DNA of 64,000 nt from Vibrio hannami (GTDB lineage Bacteria > Pseudomonadota > Gammaproteobacteria > Enterobacterales > Vibrionaceae). Below are positions 1 through 10,371 of the stretch, piece after piece. Under the pieces are notes generated by a model. That model was not told where the DNA came from. It searched no databases and saw only the letters and a program-made list of their open reading frames with translations. Every line of letters starts with the position of its first letter. The stretch's first letter is position 1. The stretch is taken from positions 992,001 through 1,056,000 of the forward strand of contig NZ_JARQZP010000003.1 in the NCBI RefSeq assembly GCF_029589055.1, in the 5' to 3' direction. The position numbers and the translations under genes are program-made.

Positions 1-552
1 ACTGCCTACGCTGGTGATATGCAGTGTCGCCAGAACTGCGATAACAACAAAACCGATAACATGAGTCAGGCGCCACATTTCATAACTCATTTTCAGTTTA
101 TTTTTGAATACCGCCATCAATACCCAGACAACCATCGTTACCCAGGCTATGAGTCCCATCAGCATTTGTGGCGAAGTCACTACCTCGACCACGCTGGTGA
201 TGCCATCAGTAAATGCTTGTTGAAAACGGGGAGCTAAAATAAGCAGAGAGTGAAGCAGGAAAAACACACCGATCCACTGACCCACAGATTTGTGCTTTGC
301 CATGCTCCAGTCAATATTGGCAAACATAGCGAGCTTTCGAACGCGACTGCCTAAAGGAAACTGAACAAAAAATGCCATCATGGCGATGACATTAAGCATC
401 CCCAGAATACTGACATACAGACATACAGACATACAGACATACAGACCTTTGTAGTCCATATCGAGAGAAAATGTTGCAAGAAATGGAATAACCAACAATG
501 CCATATAGCTGGCAAGCAACTTACTATTTAAAGAACTCACTTTAGTGTTCAT
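1..552 (-). CDS. Ferric-reductase-like transmembrane protein (3' part beyond window)
   Basis: The frame on the minus strand opens with ATG at 552 and stays open to the window edge, so about 184 N-terminal residues are visible. An in-frame ATG at 558 is an alternative start. The protein has four or more hydrophobic segments and histidines placed as in ferric reductase-like haem-binding membrane domains: one in a helix after KHKSVGQW, and two in the segment WRLTHVIGF...LHITSVG. Proteins of this family usually continue into an FAD/NAD(P)H reductase domain, which would lie outside the window. Between the first two helices the frame passes through four copies of an 8-bp repeat, giving LYVCMSVCLYVS. 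Family call is by motif only; substrate unknown. Confidence 0.6.
   Translation of the reverse strand, partial: MNTKVSSLNSKLLASYMALLVIPFLATFSLDMDYKGLYVCMSVCLYVSILGMLNVIAMMAFFVQFPLGSRVRKLAMFANIDWSMAKHKSVGQWIGVFFLLHSLLILAPRFQQAFTDGITSVVEVVTSPQMLMGLIAWVTMVVWVLMAVFKNKLKMSYEMWRLTHVIGFVVIAVLATLHITSVGS
413..444. repeat. Four tandem copies of 8-bp ACATACAG inside a coding frame
   Basis: ACATACAG is repeated exactly at 413-420, 421-428, 429-436 and 437-444. It lies inside the ferric-reductase-like gene. Relative to one copy, the three extra copies add 24 bp, so the frame is kept; gain or loss of a single unit would break it. Confidence 0.9.
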
Positions 553-693
553 AAGCATATCCAGTATGTTGTATTTATCTGGATATAAATTACTTAAAAA
601 CCTTGGAGAAATTGTGGAGAAAGAGAGGACTCTAATAAAATACCCGCACACTTACTGGTGAAGTGTGCGGGCATCTATTATTGGTTATGATGA

Positions 694-1779
694 TTAATCT
701 AGCTTACTGCTGTCCAGATAAGCTTTGGTTGAAATATCGGTCCATGCACGAACCTTCTTCAGATATTCTTCCTGAGATTCAACAATACGCTTAGCCAGAT
801 CATCTTTAGACGCTTGCTCTTCTAACAGCTCTTTATTTGCTGCGCGCATCGCGTCCATAACCTCTTCAGGGAAGTCGCGAACTTTAATATCTGGGTTATC
901 TGCCAGCATCTTATCCCACGCTACTGCGTTAGCATCAATCGCCTGCACGTACATATCGAAAGCCGCTACACGAAATGCAGTTTCCAGAATCACCTGAAGA
1001 TCTTTTGGCAGTGATTCCCACTTGCGCTTGTTTACAAGGAACTGAGTCTCAGAGCCCGGCTCATGCCATGCTGTGTAGTAGTAAGGCGCGATTTTTTGGA
1101 AACCCATACGTAAGTCAAACGCAGGCCCAACCCACTCAAGAGCATCGATAGTACCGCGCTCTAGCGACATAAATAACTCACCTGGTGCGATATTGGTTGG
1201 CTTAGCACCTACGCGTGCGAACACTTCACCAGCAAAGCCAGGGATACGCATCTTGAGGCCTTTAAGATCTTCTACAGAGTTGATCTCTTTCTTAAACCAG
1301 CCCCCCATCTGAATATCAGAGTTACCACCAGGGAAAGAAAGTAGGTTATGAGGTGAATAGACTTCTTGCATCAACTCCATACCGCCCCCACGATAGAACC
1401 AGGCGTATTGTTCTGTGGTCATCATCCCGAAAGGCATAGAAGAGAAGAATAAAGTGTTAGGAACCTTGCCTTTCCAGTAGTAAGAGCTTGAATGACCCAG
1501 ATCGTACTGACCTGACTTCACCATATCGAATACACCAAATGGTGCTTTATGTTTGTTCGCTGAATCGATTCGAATCTGAAGGCGTCCGTTAGACATTTCG
1601 TTTGCTAACTTAGCCATGTTTTTACTTGCATCACCAAGAATAGGGGTGTTTGGCCCCCATGTTTCAGCAAGCTTTAATCGATAAACTTTTTCAGCGGAAT
1701 GGGCAGAAAGTGAGAATGCTGCGATTGCTGCCAAACTTACTGTTTTTATCAGTAGCATGGCTTTATTTTTTGTACTCAT
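694..1779 (-). CDS. TRAP transporter solute-binding protein, DctP family
   Basis: The 361-residue product has a typical Sec signal peptide ending near SLSAHSA and the fold signature of DctP-type periplasmic binding proteins, including the central block LKGLKMRIPGFAGEVFARVG and the later ERGTIDALEWVGPAFD. The RIPG arginine is the usual carboxylate-binding residue. The sequence is closest in feel to the TakP-like subgroup that binds 2-oxoacids or other organic acids, but the ligand cannot be read from sequence. No dctQ/dctM membrane genes are adjacent within the window, so it is an orphan binding protein here or the partners lie elsewhere. The length is normal and the gene intact. Confidence 0.85.
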   Translation of the reverse strand: MSTKNKAMLLIKTVSLAAIAAFSLSAHSAEKVYRLKLAETWGPNTPILGDASKNMAKLANEMSNGRLQIRIDSANKHKAPFGVFDMVKSGQYDLGHSSSYYWKGKVPNTLFFSSMPFGMMTTEQYAWFYRGGGMELMQEVYSPHNLLSFPGGNSDIQMGGWFKKEINSVEDLKGLKMRIPGFAGEVFARVGAKPTNIAPGELFMSLERGTIDALEWVGPAFDLRMGFQKIAPYYYTAWHEPGSETQFLVNKRKWESLPKDLQVILETAFRVAAFDMYVQAIDANAVAWDKMLADNPDIKVRDFPEEVMDAMRAANKELLEEQASKDDLAKRIVESQEEYLKKVRAWTDISTKAYLDSSKLD

Positions 1780-2050
1780 TTATACCTCGTTTTATGTCAG
1801 GCAAAAAATATTCCTATCAATTTGTAAACATAGATTTACGAGTTATATTCAATACGTCAAGCAGTATCTACGCAACCAGTAACTTGTACAAAATAGGATT
1901 AGCTACCTAGCGTAATTACTTAAAGACAATATGGTATCAATTAGCTCATTATTAGGATCTATTACTTACCTAAGTGTCGGTTGCAGGTTAAAATTTTTAT
2001 TACGACTTCGGTTATATTTTTAGCTTCTTACGAACTACCTGAGTACAAAT

Positions 2051-3679
2051 ATGAAAAAAGAACACGAGATCGAAAGCGTTCAACTATCCCAACACTACTA
2101 CCGGGACAATTTTCGTAAGCTAACCAGTCACGCCTTATTGTGGTATCGAGATCTACTAAATGAAAAAGAACTCGATTGGATAGTGTGTTTTGAGAACCTC
2201 ACATCAAGCGCCCAATGCCTATTGGTACGTTTAATCTCCAGAAAGGGGCCTTATTTCCGTAGCGATAAGCTCACATACCCAGAAATTGAAGACTTACAAA
2301 CTGCTGCTAAGCTGCTTAGCGAGCAAGGCTTTCTTGAGATAAACCCGACTCTTGAATTCTCGATTATCGCTGAACAATTGCTTACTAAGCCTGAGCTCCT
2401 GGCTCTGTTCCCAGAACAAAACCGCTCAGCCAGAAAATCGCAAATTATTGATGACATTTTGAAAGAAATTCAGGAGCCTGCACCGCAGTTACCTTTTGAT
2501 ATTTATCTCGTCAGAGAACATCATATTATCGATGTTTTATCGTTACTCTTTTTTGCCAATACCCGACAAGACATCACACAATTTGTTGTCAGTGACCTCG
2601 GTATACAGCGATTTGAATCTTATTCACTAGACAAGAAACTCCGTTTTTTTCAGTCTCGCGAGCAAATCGACGCTCTGTTAACGATAAGTTTACTTACCGA
2701 ACAATTTCACACTGAAGAAATGCGAGATGAAGTCTTTCTCGATAACTTGCTTACTCTGTTGCCTTCTAACCCGAAACACCCTTATGTGACTAAAAAAACA
2801 GATAGGCTGATTAACCTTATCGCCCGAGAATACGAACGTATTGGGGCACATGAAAAGGCACTAAACTGGTTCATGAAAAATGCTGTGCCACCGTCTAAAG
2901 AGCGTCGGGTAAGGATTCTAGATAACATGGAAAGAGATGCCGAAGCGAAGTCTCTAGTGTCTGAGATGCTCACCGCTCCATATGATATCTCTGAGTTTGA
3001 AGTCGCAAGTAGGCTTGACTCCAGGTTAAGAAGAAAATCGGGGGAACGAATATCCCGCGCTAAACCCTCTGCTTTTAACGAGCAGAATTTAACACTAGAT
3101 TTATCCTCACTTCGGGTAGAGTTGGCCGTTCAAGCGCGTTATAAAGCACAAGGCTGGCAAGCTTTTTATACCGAAAATGCCTTGCTCAATGCTCTGTTTG
3201 GTTTAGCGTTTTGGGATATTATTTTCACGCCGATTGAAGGAGCATTTATTAACCCGTACCAACATCAGCCTCTCGATCTTTATCAACCCGAGTTTGAAAC
3301 CAGAAGAAGGTCGCTTATTTCAAATCGGCTTATCGAACTGAACGATGATCATAAGAAACTGATTCGAATGCATTTCGAACAAAAACAAGGGATAGCAAAT
3401 ACACTCGTCAATTGGTCAGTAATGACAAAAGAACTACTGAGGCTTTGCTTAAGATCGTTTTCCGCAGAACAGCTCATCTCATTGTTTGAAATCCAGTTAA
3501 GTGATTTAAAACACTATAGAAGCGGAATGCCTGATCTTATCGCTTTCAAAGATGACCAGTTTTTATGGATCGAGGTAAAAGGGCCAGGAGATAAGCTACA
3601 AGACAGCCAGAAGCGCTGGATACAGCACTTCGACCAGCTAGAAATTCCTTACGTGGTTTGCTACGTGCAAGCTATATAG
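2051..3679 (+). CDS. VRR-NUC domain nuclease, FAN1-like
   Basis: This 542-residue protein ends in a VRR-NUC nuclease module of the PD-(D/E)XK type: GMPDLIAF supplies the metal-binding aspartate, and WIEVKGPGDKLQDSQKRW supplies the E-x-K pair and the conserved DxLxDxQ-x-W. The N-terminal part is a helical region with a winged-helix-like segment near residues 50-130 and TPR-like helices, as in bacterial homologues of the FAN1 flap/crosslink nuclease. Such proteins are thought to process branched DNA in crosslink repair. It stands alone, with an inverted ppiC-like gene after it. Confidence 0.82.
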   Translation: MKKEHEIESVQLSQHYYRDNFRKLTSHALLWYRDLLNEKELDWIVCFENLTSSAQCLLVRLISRKGPYFRSDKLTYPEIEDLQTAAKLLSEQGFLEINPTLEFSIIAEQLLTKPELLALFPEQNRSARKSQIIDDILKEIQEPAPQLPFDIYLVREHHIIDVLSLLFFANTRQDITQFVVSDLGIQRFESYSLDKKLRFFQSREQIDALLTISLLTEQFHTEEMRDEVFLDNLLTLLPSNPKHPYVTKKTDRLINLIAREYERIGAHEKALNWFMKNAVPPSKERRVRILDNMERDAEAKSLVSEMLTAPYDISEFEVASRLDSRLRRKSGERISRAKPSAFNEQNLTLDLSSLRVELAVQARYKAQGWQAFYTENALLNALFGLAFWDIIFTPIEGAFINPYQHQPLDLYQPEFETRRRSLISNRLIELNDDHKKLIRMHFEQKQGIANTLVNWSVMTKELLRLCLRSFSAEQLISLFEIQLSDLKHYRSGMPDLIAFKDDQFLWIEVKGPGDKLQDSQKRWIQHFDQLEIPYVVCYVQAI

Positions 3680-3713
3680 TGACCGTGGAATATCGTAATC
3701 GGGGAGCTATAAA

Positions 3714-3992
3714 TCAGCAGCGATACAATACCTTTACCACATGCCACCCGAACTTAGTTTTAACTATAAACGGCGTCAATACTTCGTTCTTAAAGACAGC
3801 TTTATCGAATTGAGGAACCATAGCTCCCTGCCTGAACTCTCCCAAATCTCCACCTTTTTTACCTGATGGGCAGGTTGAGTACTTTTTAGCTAACGTCTGG
3901 AACTTCGCACCCTTTTTGAGTTGCTGAAGGATGTCTTTCGCCTTAGATTCATGCTTCACCAGAATATGCAAAGCCGCTGCTGTTTTTGCCAT
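3714..3992 (-). CDS. ppiC: Parvulin-type peptidyl-prolyl isomerase
   Basis: The 92-residue single-domain protein has the parvulin hallmarks [11 protein letters not shown] at the N-terminus, [16 protein letters not shown] in the middle and [11 protein letters not shown] at the C-terminus. There is no signal peptide, matching cytoplasmic PpiC of Escherichia coli in length and layout. It catalyses cis-trans isomerisation of prolyl bonds. It is monocistronic and convergent with the VRR-NUC gene. Confidence 0.93.
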   Translation of the reverse strand: MAKTAAALHILVKHESKAKDILQQLKKGAKFQTLAKKYSTCPSGKKGGDLGEFRQGAMVPQFDKAVFKNEVLTPFIVKTKFGWHVVKVLYRC

Positions 3993-4162
3993 TAGATTAA
4001 CCTAACGTAGATTGAAACTTGTCGCGGATTGTAGCTTATCGTTATGAATTCTTCGAGATATAAGTAATAATAGGAAAGTTTGATCTTGATAAATACTTAA
4101 TATGAATATTAAAGCTATATATTAAAGATATCCCTTTTTTGAATGACGTATCAGGACAGCCA

Positions 4163-5065
4163 ATGAAAAGCAAAGCAAACCAGTCTCAGGGAATGTTACT
4201 CTTTAAGCTATCACTGCAACAGCAAAGCTTTGCCATAGGTACATTAAAGGTTCGCGAGATTGTGCCTTATATGCCTACCACTCAAATCCCTTATTCTCAT
4301 CACCATGTTATCGGGACAGTTACCATCAGGGATCTCACAGTACCAGTAATTGATATGGCAGCGGCGATTGGATTCAGGCCGATAGCACAGGAGGAGTACG
4401 AAAAGTGCTACCTCATAGTAACTGACTGCCTAAGAACCGTTGTGGCGTTCATGGTTCGATCAATCGATAAAATCATAGATTGTGACTGGCACAATATTGA
4501 ACCATCACCTGAAACAGCCGGTTCAAACGTATTTGTAACTGGTATTACGCGTCATGAAGATAAAATCGTCCAGATGCTCGATGTAGAGCTTCTGCTTTCT
4601 AAGATCTACCCTCAGGACGCGTCTGCAAAAATACCAATTCTCACCGATGTTGAAAGAGAGAAACTGAAACCTTTAAACATATTACTGGTGGATGACTCCA
4701 GCATCGCACGAAAGCAGCTTTCTGACGCACTAGATAGTATTAACATCTCCTATTCTGTATGTAAAAACGGAATGGATGCCCTAGAGTTGATGAGGAACTT
4801 TGCAGACGAAGGCAAACCTGTAAACATTCTGGTGAGTGATATCGAAATGCCCGGACTTGATGGTTATGAGTTAGCTTTCGAAGTTCAAAACGATGCACGA
4901 CTTAGCCATGCTTATCGTATCCTACACACATCTTTATCCAGTGAAATGAGTGCAGACCGAGCCCATCAGGTTGGTGCTCATGAAGCCCTAACTAAGTTCG
5001 ATGCTACTGAACTAGTTCAAGCCATGTTAAGAGGTGCAGACATGGTTGAGGCAATCAATAGTTAA
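4163..5065 (+). CDS. CheV-like chemotaxis coupling protein (CheW-REC)
   Basis: An N-terminal CheW domain (about residues 10-155, with GTVTIRDLTVPVIDMAAAIG) is followed by a response-regulator receiver (about 165-295) with acidic pocket VDDSS, phospho-acceptor aspartate in VSDIEMPGLDG and the conserved Thr/Lys in the last strands. CheV proteins couple receptors to CheA and are thought to tune the kinase through phosphorylation. ATG 4163 is preferred because AGGA lies about 8 bases upstream; an in-frame TTG at 4139 would add eight residues with no better ribosome site. A strong hairpin terminator follows the stop. Confidence 0.9.
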   Translation: MKSKANQSQGMLLFKLSLQQQSFAIGTLKVREIVPYMPTTQIPYSHHHVIGTVTIRDLTVPVIDMAAAIGFRPIAQEEYEKCYLIVTDCLRTVVAFMVRSIDKIIDCDWHNIEPSPETAGSNVFVTGITRHEDKIVQMLDVELLLSKIYPQDASAKIPILTDVEREKLKPLNILLVDDSSIARKQLSDALDSINISYSVCKNGMDALELMRNFADEGKPVNILVSDIEMPGLDGYELAFEVQNDARLSHAYRILHTSLSSEMSADRAHQVGAHEALTKFDATELVQAMLRGADMVEAINS

Positions 5066-5070
5066 TTTAT

Positions 5071-5105
5071 AATGAGCTTATAAATAAATTATAAGCTCAT
5101 TTTTA
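5071..5105 (+). terminator. Rho-independent terminator after the CheV-like gene
   Basis: A perfect 13-bp stem (5071-5083 with 5089-5101) closes a 5-base loop and runs into a T tract just after the stop at 5065. The stem is AT-rich, so it may work in only one direction. Confidence 0.8.
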
Positions 5106-5323
5106 ATTCCTAGAAATTATAACTTGCCTGCAACTGATGAGCCAATAAGTTTGTTCAGTGAGAATTTAACTTCAATGACTTAGCAAATGTCAGCGTGATC
5201 CGGTCGTTAATTTTACATAATTCGCTATTGATATAACAATTAATAGTGGTCAATTATTCACCAACTGTGTTATAAAAGATGCACGGTATCAAAAACTATT
5301 TCCACACTTCAAATAGGTGAATT

Positions 5324-6229
5324 ATGACTCTAGGTATGTTCAAGCCACATCGAATAGTAACCTTGTTAGCGCTTATTGGCTGCGCTTCCAGCAATACCTT
5401 CGCGTCTCAATCTCACCTATCCACTGTTGAAAACTCAAGTTATCCAACAATGGCTGTTCCGCTTCAATCCACCTTAAATCAGGAAATAGAGATCGCCAAA
5501 CTCAACACACTCTTGCAGCAAAATAACATCGCTCAAGAAACAAAGGCCCAGGCATTCTATAAACGAGGCAGGTATTATGAGAGTGTTGGCTTAAAAGATT
5601 TAGCCCGGATAGATTACGGTAAGTCCTTGCAGATTAACCCTGCACAACCAATGATCTACAACCATCTTGGAGTATATTTTACACAAGTAGGCGAATTTGA
5701 CTCAGCTTACGAAGCGTTTGACTCAACAATAGATCTTATGCCGTCAAATCAAGATGCTATCTATAACAGAGCAATCGCACTTTATTACGGTGGCCGATAT
5801 CAACTTGCACTGGATGACATTCGTTTGTACAGCGAAAACAATCCCAAAGATCCCTATAGTGCAATCTGGTACTACATTATTGAAAGTAAAATAGATAAGG
5901 ATAAAGCAACTCAGCGCCTGACCAGGTGCCATGAAACAAGCGACCCAAGTTGGGGTTGGACTATGGCTAGCGTATTACTAGGAGAGCTGTCCGAGAAACA
6001 AGCATTAGAACTTGCTATTAACAATACTAATAGTAATGTCACAATGGCGCAGCGTCTTACTGAAGCATACTTTTATCTTGGTAAAATGAAAAGGTCACAA
6101 GGAAAGTATGCTGAAGCTTTATCGATGTACAAGCTAGCAATCTCATTTAACGTATTCGACTACGGTGAACATGGGTACTCTTTTTGGAACTGCAAAACAT
6201 TTATAATGCATTCCAAGAGGCTAAAATAA
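5324..6229 (+). CDS. NlpI-like TPR lipoprotein, C-terminus frameshifted
   Basis: A lipoprotein signal peptide with lipobox LIGC is followed by TPR repeats (about residues 70-190: AFYKRGRYYESVGLKDLA, YNHLGVYFTQVGEFDSA, YNRAIALYYGGRYQLA). Length and repeat layout match NlpI, an outer-membrane adaptor for peptidoglycan hydrolases, but it is not beside pnp and may be a paralogue. The last 18 residues of this frame look unlike the family. One extra T in the T run at 6181-6185 restores a frame that reads YSFLELQNIYNAFQEAK and stops at 6261, so the natural gene most likely spans 5324-6261. Confidence 0.72.
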   Translation: MTLGMFKPHRIVTLLALIGCASSNTFASQSHLSTVENSSYPTMAVPLQSTLNQEIEIAKLNTLLQQNNIAQETKAQAFYKRGRYYESVGLKDLARIDYGKSLQINPAQPMIYNHLGVYFTQVGEFDSAYEAFDSTIDLMPSNQDAIYNRAIALYYGGRYQLALDDIRLYSENNPKDPYSAIWYYIIESKIDKDKATQRLTRCHETSDPSWGWTMASVLLGELSEKQALELAINNTNSNVTMAQRLTEAYFYLGKMKRSQGKYAEALSMYKLAISFNVFDYGEHGYSFWNCKTFIMHSKRLK

Positions 6230-6271
6230 CTGGTCAAGTAGATAAGTTTGTTAAGAGATAAATATGTTAAG

Positions 6272-6300
6272 AAGGCCTTAAAATAACTAAGGCCTTTTCT
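6272..6300 (+). terminator. Terminator after the NlpI-like gene
   Basis: The stem AAGGCCTTA (6272-6280) pairs with TAAGGCCTT (6288-6296) and is followed by TTTTCTT. It lies between convergent genes and could also end the DUF3316 transcript. Confidence 0.8.
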
Positions 6301-6328
6301 TGTATTAATGCATAGGGTTTCCTATACA

Positions 6329-6676
6329 TTAATTGTCATCTCTGTCTTTACTGCGATATGTGTAATCGACATCGACTACTGCGCGATACATAATATTGTC
6401 TCGCGAGGTAGATATTTCTTCCACCTTAACCTGCGCACTATCGACTGTAATACCCAGTACGATATCATTACCAAAACCACTCAGCTTTTGTCTTAGCTCC
6501 TGTGAGCTAGCAGTATTCAGTGATTCATAAATATCAAACCCTGCATTTAAAGCTTCTTGCTTTGTACCAAAGTTATCTGTTACAAATGTTTGACCTTGAT
6601 GGTTTGTGTCAATTGGTCTAGCTGTCACAGAAGCACTGATTAAAAGACCAGCGGCAATAGCAATTAAAGTTTTCAT
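6329..6676 (-). CDS. DUF3316 periplasmic protein
   Basis: The 115-residue product has a signal peptide cleaved near ASVTA and a small domain with GTKQEALNAGF, ELRQKL and MYRAVVDVDYTY. This pattern matches DUF3316, a family found mainly in Vibrionaceae, reminiscent of the small stress-induced YdgH/BhsA-type periplasmic proteins. The function is not known. A good ribosome site (AAGGAAGG) lies upstream of the ATG. Long non-coding DNA upstream would hold its promoter. Confidence 0.75.
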   Translation of the reverse strand: MKTLIAIAAGLLISASVTARPIDTNHQGQTFVTDNFGTKQEALNAGFDIYESLNTASSQELRQKLSGFGNDIVLGITVDSAQVKVEEISTSRDNIMYRAVVDVDYTYRSKDRDDN

Positions 6677-7156
6677 AATACCTTCCTTTTTATAAACTTA
6701 CTTGAAACTTGTACTGCCCAAAATCCAAATTTCTCGTAACTTACCTTAATTTGTCGCCTCAATTATTATATAAACTTAAAACCGAGACGAAATTCAATTT
6801 ATCCAAACCTGTAATTCATCTAAAAATGAAAATCAGATTATTCTTACTCATCCCTCCCTTGAAAACATATTCAAGTAGAACGGTAATTTAATGTACTTCT
6901 TTCACCTAAATATAGATCACTAAATTATCGTAAAAAACTAAACCTTCCCATTAAAAATAAAAACAAAACACATAAACCAATGTTTATTAACACATTTATT
7001 AATAGGAAACATTTTGCAGATAGTCTTTAAACATCTATTTTGTAATCCAATTGTGTTTTCCATTGTCAGTTAATAGTTTAAAACTCAGTAAGTTAGTTAT
7101 GAAAACCGTCTAGATACTTATATAAGAAATAGATATGTAATATATTTATTTTAAAT
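6677..7156. other. Non-coding AT-rich region
   Basis: This stretch of about 480 bases lies upstream of the DUF3316 gene and downstream of the efflux operon. It is very AT-rich and has stops in all frames. Nothing beyond a likely promoter for the DUF3316 gene is apparent. Confidence 0.5.
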
Positions 7157-7185
7157 AAAAAGGAGCCTATATGGCTCCTTTTTTA
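7157..7185 (-). terminator. Bidirectional terminator at the end of the RND operon
   Basis: AAAAAGGAGCC (7157-7167) pairs perfectly with GGCTCCTTTTT (7173-7183) around a 5-base loop. Read on the minus strand it follows the pump stop and ends in a T run; the plus-strand reading also ends in Ts. Confidence 0.88.
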
Positions 7186-7218
7186 GATTTTCGATTAAGT
7201 TTAACTAATTCTTGTTAG

Positions 7219-10200
7219 TTACTCATCATCCAGTTCTATTAGTTTGGTATTACCACCATGCACTTTCTCGCGCCCTCTTTGTACAAACGCATAGAACCCT
7301 GGGATTAGGAAAGTACCCGCCAGTAGTACACACAACAGACCGCCGGTTAACGAGATACCCAACGAGTTCTGGCTAATATGACCCGCTCCACTCGCAAATA
7401 TCAGAGGCGTTATACCAAGAATAAACGACCAGGATGTCATATTTACTGCTCGGAAACGCAGCGTACCACCTTTCACTGCCGCTTTATCGATAGGCATGTT
7501 TGCTTGTTCTCGTTCATTTTTAGCAAACTCCACAATCAAAATTGCGTTCTTCGCAGCTAGCGCTATCAAAAGAACCAAACCAATCTGCGCATACAAGTTC
7601 AGCGGGATTCCAGCCAGGTTTATCGCAATAAACGAACCTAGCGTTGCCACAGGTACAACAAGGATAATAGCAAGCGGGATTGCCCAGCTTTCATACTGTG
7701 CCACCATAAACAGATAGATAAAGATAAGCGCCAATGCAAACGCATATATCGCCTGATTACCTGCCTTCACTTCCTGATAAGCCATGCCTGTCCACTCGAA
7801 CTGGTAGCCCATTGGTAGAACTTCTTCTGCGACTCTTTCCATCGCTGCAATAGCATCACCACTGGAATAACCTGCAGCTGGTTGACCTTGAATCACAGCA
7901 GAACGATACATGTTATATCGCCACGCCACATCTGGTTCAAACACCTGATCATAGGTAACCAGTGTACTCAGCGGGATCATATCACCTTGAGCAGACCGAA
8001 CATGGAACCTTTTCAGATCATCAATACTACCTCGGTGTTCACTATCTGCCTGCAATGTCACCCGGAAGTTTTTACCAAAGTAGGTAAAGTCATTCACATA
8101 CAGAGAGCCCAAGTTACCTTGAAGCGTAGTGAATATATCGCCCAGTGAAATTCCCAGTTGTTTCGCCTTATCACGATCAATGTCTACATAGTAATGAGGC
8201 ACGTTCGCTCTGAACGTACTGAATGTGCGCTGAATCTCAGGTTGCTCGTTCGCTTTTTGAATCACTTCACTCATTACCTGAGCGAGGTCGGTTCTGCTTC
8301 TGCCAAGCGTATCTTCCAGAACAAACTCAAAACCCGACGCTGTACCCATTCCCGGAACCGCTGGAGGACCAAGCGCGAATATTGCCGCTTCCGGAAGCTG
8401 CATTGCTGAACGGACATTAATGCGTTGAGCAATCGCAAAGGATGAGTGTTCACCTTCCATCTCGAGCCGCTCTTCCCAGCTCTTTAGCTTAATGAACAGA
8501 GTGGCGCCGTTCGATGCAGCAGCGCCTGTCATCATCGCGTAACCATTCGCAACGGTGATACCGTCGATTCCTGGCTCTTGCTCAATAATCGCAGATAGCT
8601 TCTCGGTTGTTTCTTCCGTTCTGGATAGCGAAGCAGCATCAGGTAGCTGAACGTTAACCAACAAGATCCCTTTATCTTCCTGAGGAACAAATCCCGTCGA
8701 GGTTGTTTTCGCAAATAAGCTAACCGCAACAACAGCCACGATAAAGAACGCCACCAATACTGCTGATTTCTTAACCAGGAATCCTGCTGCTTTACCGTAT
8801 TTATCTGTCACTTTGTCCAGCCCACGGTTAAACGACTTAAACCACTTCGCCGTATTATCTCCACCTTGTTTCAGAACCAGTGAACACAATGCTGGTGAAA
8901 GCGTTAACGCGTTTATTGAGGAAATGACAACAGATATACAAATAGTCAGTGCAAACTGCTGGTACATAATACCTGTAATGCCCGGAAGCATAGATACGGG
9001 TATAAATACCGCAAGCAAAACCAGAGTCGACGTAATGATAGGCCCTGTTACCTGCTTCATAGCAATCAATGTCGCTTTTGGAGCCGTTAAACTTGGGTCA
9101 TTACGCATGGTGGTATCGACGTTTTCAATCACCAGAATTGCATCATCAACCACAATACCGATTGCCAATATCAGACCGAACAGCGTCACTGTGTTAATTG
9201 TGAAGCCAGCCATCAACATAATGGCGAATGTACCTATCAAAGATACCGGAATGGCGACAACCGGAATAGGCGTTGATCGACCACTACCAAGGAACAGGTA
9301 GGTAACCGCTATTACAAGTAAAATCGCTTCAATCAGCGTTTTCACTACCCCTTTGATAGATTCAGCAACAAACACCGTTGTATCGTAACTGGTTTCATAC
9401 GCCATACCCTCAGGGAAGTTCGGGCTCATTCTGTCGAGCAGCTCCATAACCGCTTTACCACTGTCAAGCGCGTTCGCGTCTGACTGAAGTGATAAAGTTA
9501 CAATCGACGCATCCTGCCCACGGAACTTACCCGTACCATCGTAGAACTTTTTACCCAGTTCAACTCTGGCTACATCTTTCAGATAGACAGACGAGCCATC
9601 GTTATTCGCTCTAAGCAGAACATTTTCAAACTCAGATACAGACTCAAGACGACCTTTAGTAACAAGGTTAAACTGCACTTCCTGAGCATTATTGTAAGGA
9701 GGAGCACCTACTTTACCGGCCGCTACCTGGACATTCTGCTCTGCAAGAGCGGCATGAATGTCACTGGTTGTTAGGTTGAGGTTTGCCATTTTTTCCGGAT
9801 CTAACCAGACACGCATGGCGTATTCACCACCACCAATCACCGCTACATCACTAATTCCATCGATACGTGCTAACTGATCTTTTACGTTCAGATTGATGTA
9901 GTTAATAAGAAATTTATCGTCATAACGTCCATCTGGAGAATAAAAGTTCAGAACCATCAAAAGATCGGGTGAACGTTTCTTAACCGTGACACCGACAGAC
10001 CGAACTTCCTGAGGAAGCTTCGATTCAATCTGTGTTACCCGGTTTTGCACGTTAACCTGAGCCATATCTGGGTCGGTACCGACATCAAAGGTCACATTAA
10101 GTGAATAAGAGCCGTCGTTTGCACTTTTTGAAGACATATAGATCATATCTTCTACGCCATTAACGGACGACTCTATAGGATCCGCGATTGCCTGTTCCAC

Positions 10201-10371
10201 AGTTTCAGCACTTGCACCTGTATAGAATGCGGTAACACTAACTGAAGGTGGACTAATTTTAGGGTATTCAGCAACTGGCAACTGGGTAAGCGCTATCGCA
10301 CCAGCTAACGTCAGAATAATGGAGATAACCAGCGCAAACTTGGGGCGCTGTATAAAAAAGCGACTCAGCAT
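7219..10371 (-). CDS. RND multidrug efflux pump, HAE1 family inner-membrane subunit
   Basis: The 1050-residue length, the start [13 protein letters not shown], the N-terminal helix and two large periplasmic loops are those of AcrB/MexB-type proton-driven pumps. The transmembrane aspartate pair is present in [14 protein letters not shown] and the proton-relay lysine in [11 protein letters not shown]. Such pumps export drugs, bile salts or dyes as trimers with a periplasmic adaptor and an outer-membrane channel. The adaptor gene lies immediately upstream and overlaps by 7 bases; no TolC-like gene is present, so a shared TolC is likely. A 162-residue open frame on the opposite strand is a shadow. 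Intact. Confidence 0.96.
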   Translation of the reverse strand: MLSRFFIQRPKFALVISIILTLAGAIALTQLPVAEYPKISPPSVSVTAFYTGASAETVEQAIADPIESSVNGVEDMIYMSSKSANDGSYSLNVTFDVGTDPDMAQVNVQNRVTQIESKLPQEVRSVGVTVKKRSPDLLMVLNFYSPDGRYDDKFLINYINLNVKDQLARIDGISDVAVIGGGEYAMRVWLDPEKMANLNLTTSDIHAALAEQNVQVAAGKVGAPPYNNAQEVQFNLVTKGRLESVSEFENVLLRANNDGSSVYLKDVARVELGKKFYDGTGKFRGQDASIVTLSLQSDANALDSGKAVMELLDRMSPNFPEGMAYETSYDTTVFVAESIKGVVKTLIEAILLVIAVTYLFLGSGRSTPIPVVAIPVSLIGTFAIMLMAGFTINTVTLFGLILAIGIVVDDAILVIENVDTTMRNDPSLTAPKATLIAMKQVTGPIITSTLVLLAVFIPVSMLPGITGIMYQQFALTICISVVISSINALTLSPALCSLVLKQGGDNTAKWFKSFNRGLDKVTDKYGKAAGFLVKKSAVLVAFFIVAVVAVSLFAKTTSTGFVPQEDKGILLVNVQLPDAASLSRTEETTEKLSAIIEQEPGIDGITVANGYAMMTGAAASNGATLFIKLKSWEERLEMEGEHSSFAIAQRINVRSAMQLPEAAIFALGPPAVPGMGTASGFEFVLEDTLGRSRTDLAQVMSEVIQKANEQPEIQRTFSTFRANVPHYYVDIDRDKAKQLGISLGDIFTTLQGNLGSLYVNDFTYFGKNFRVTLQADSEHRGSIDDLKRFHVRSAQGDMIPLSTLVTYDQVFEPDVAWRYNMYRSAVIQGQPAAGYSSGDAIAAMERVAEEVLPMGYQFEWTGMAYQEVKAGNQAIYAFALALIFIYLFMVAQYESWAIPLAIILVVPVATLGSFIAINLAGIPLNLYAQIGLVLLIALAAKNAILIVEFAKNEREQANMPIDKAAVKGGTLRFRAVNMTSWSFILGITPLIFASGAGHISQNSLGISLTGGLLCVLLAGTFLIPGFYAFVQRGREKVHGGNTKLIELDDE

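Noticed and set aside
5744..5932. Minus-strand 62-residue frame inside the NlpI-like gene
   Set aside because: Antisense shadow with no start signal.
6181..6261. Programmed ribosomal frameshift at the end of the NlpI-like gene
   Set aside because: A T5 run alone lacks a slippery heptamer plus stimulator, and similar single-base breaks occur at many unrelated genes here, so an indel or read error is simpler.
8813..9301. 162-residue open frame opposite the RND pump gene
   Set aside because: It is antisense to conserved pump coding; composition and lack of a ribosome site mark it as a shadow.
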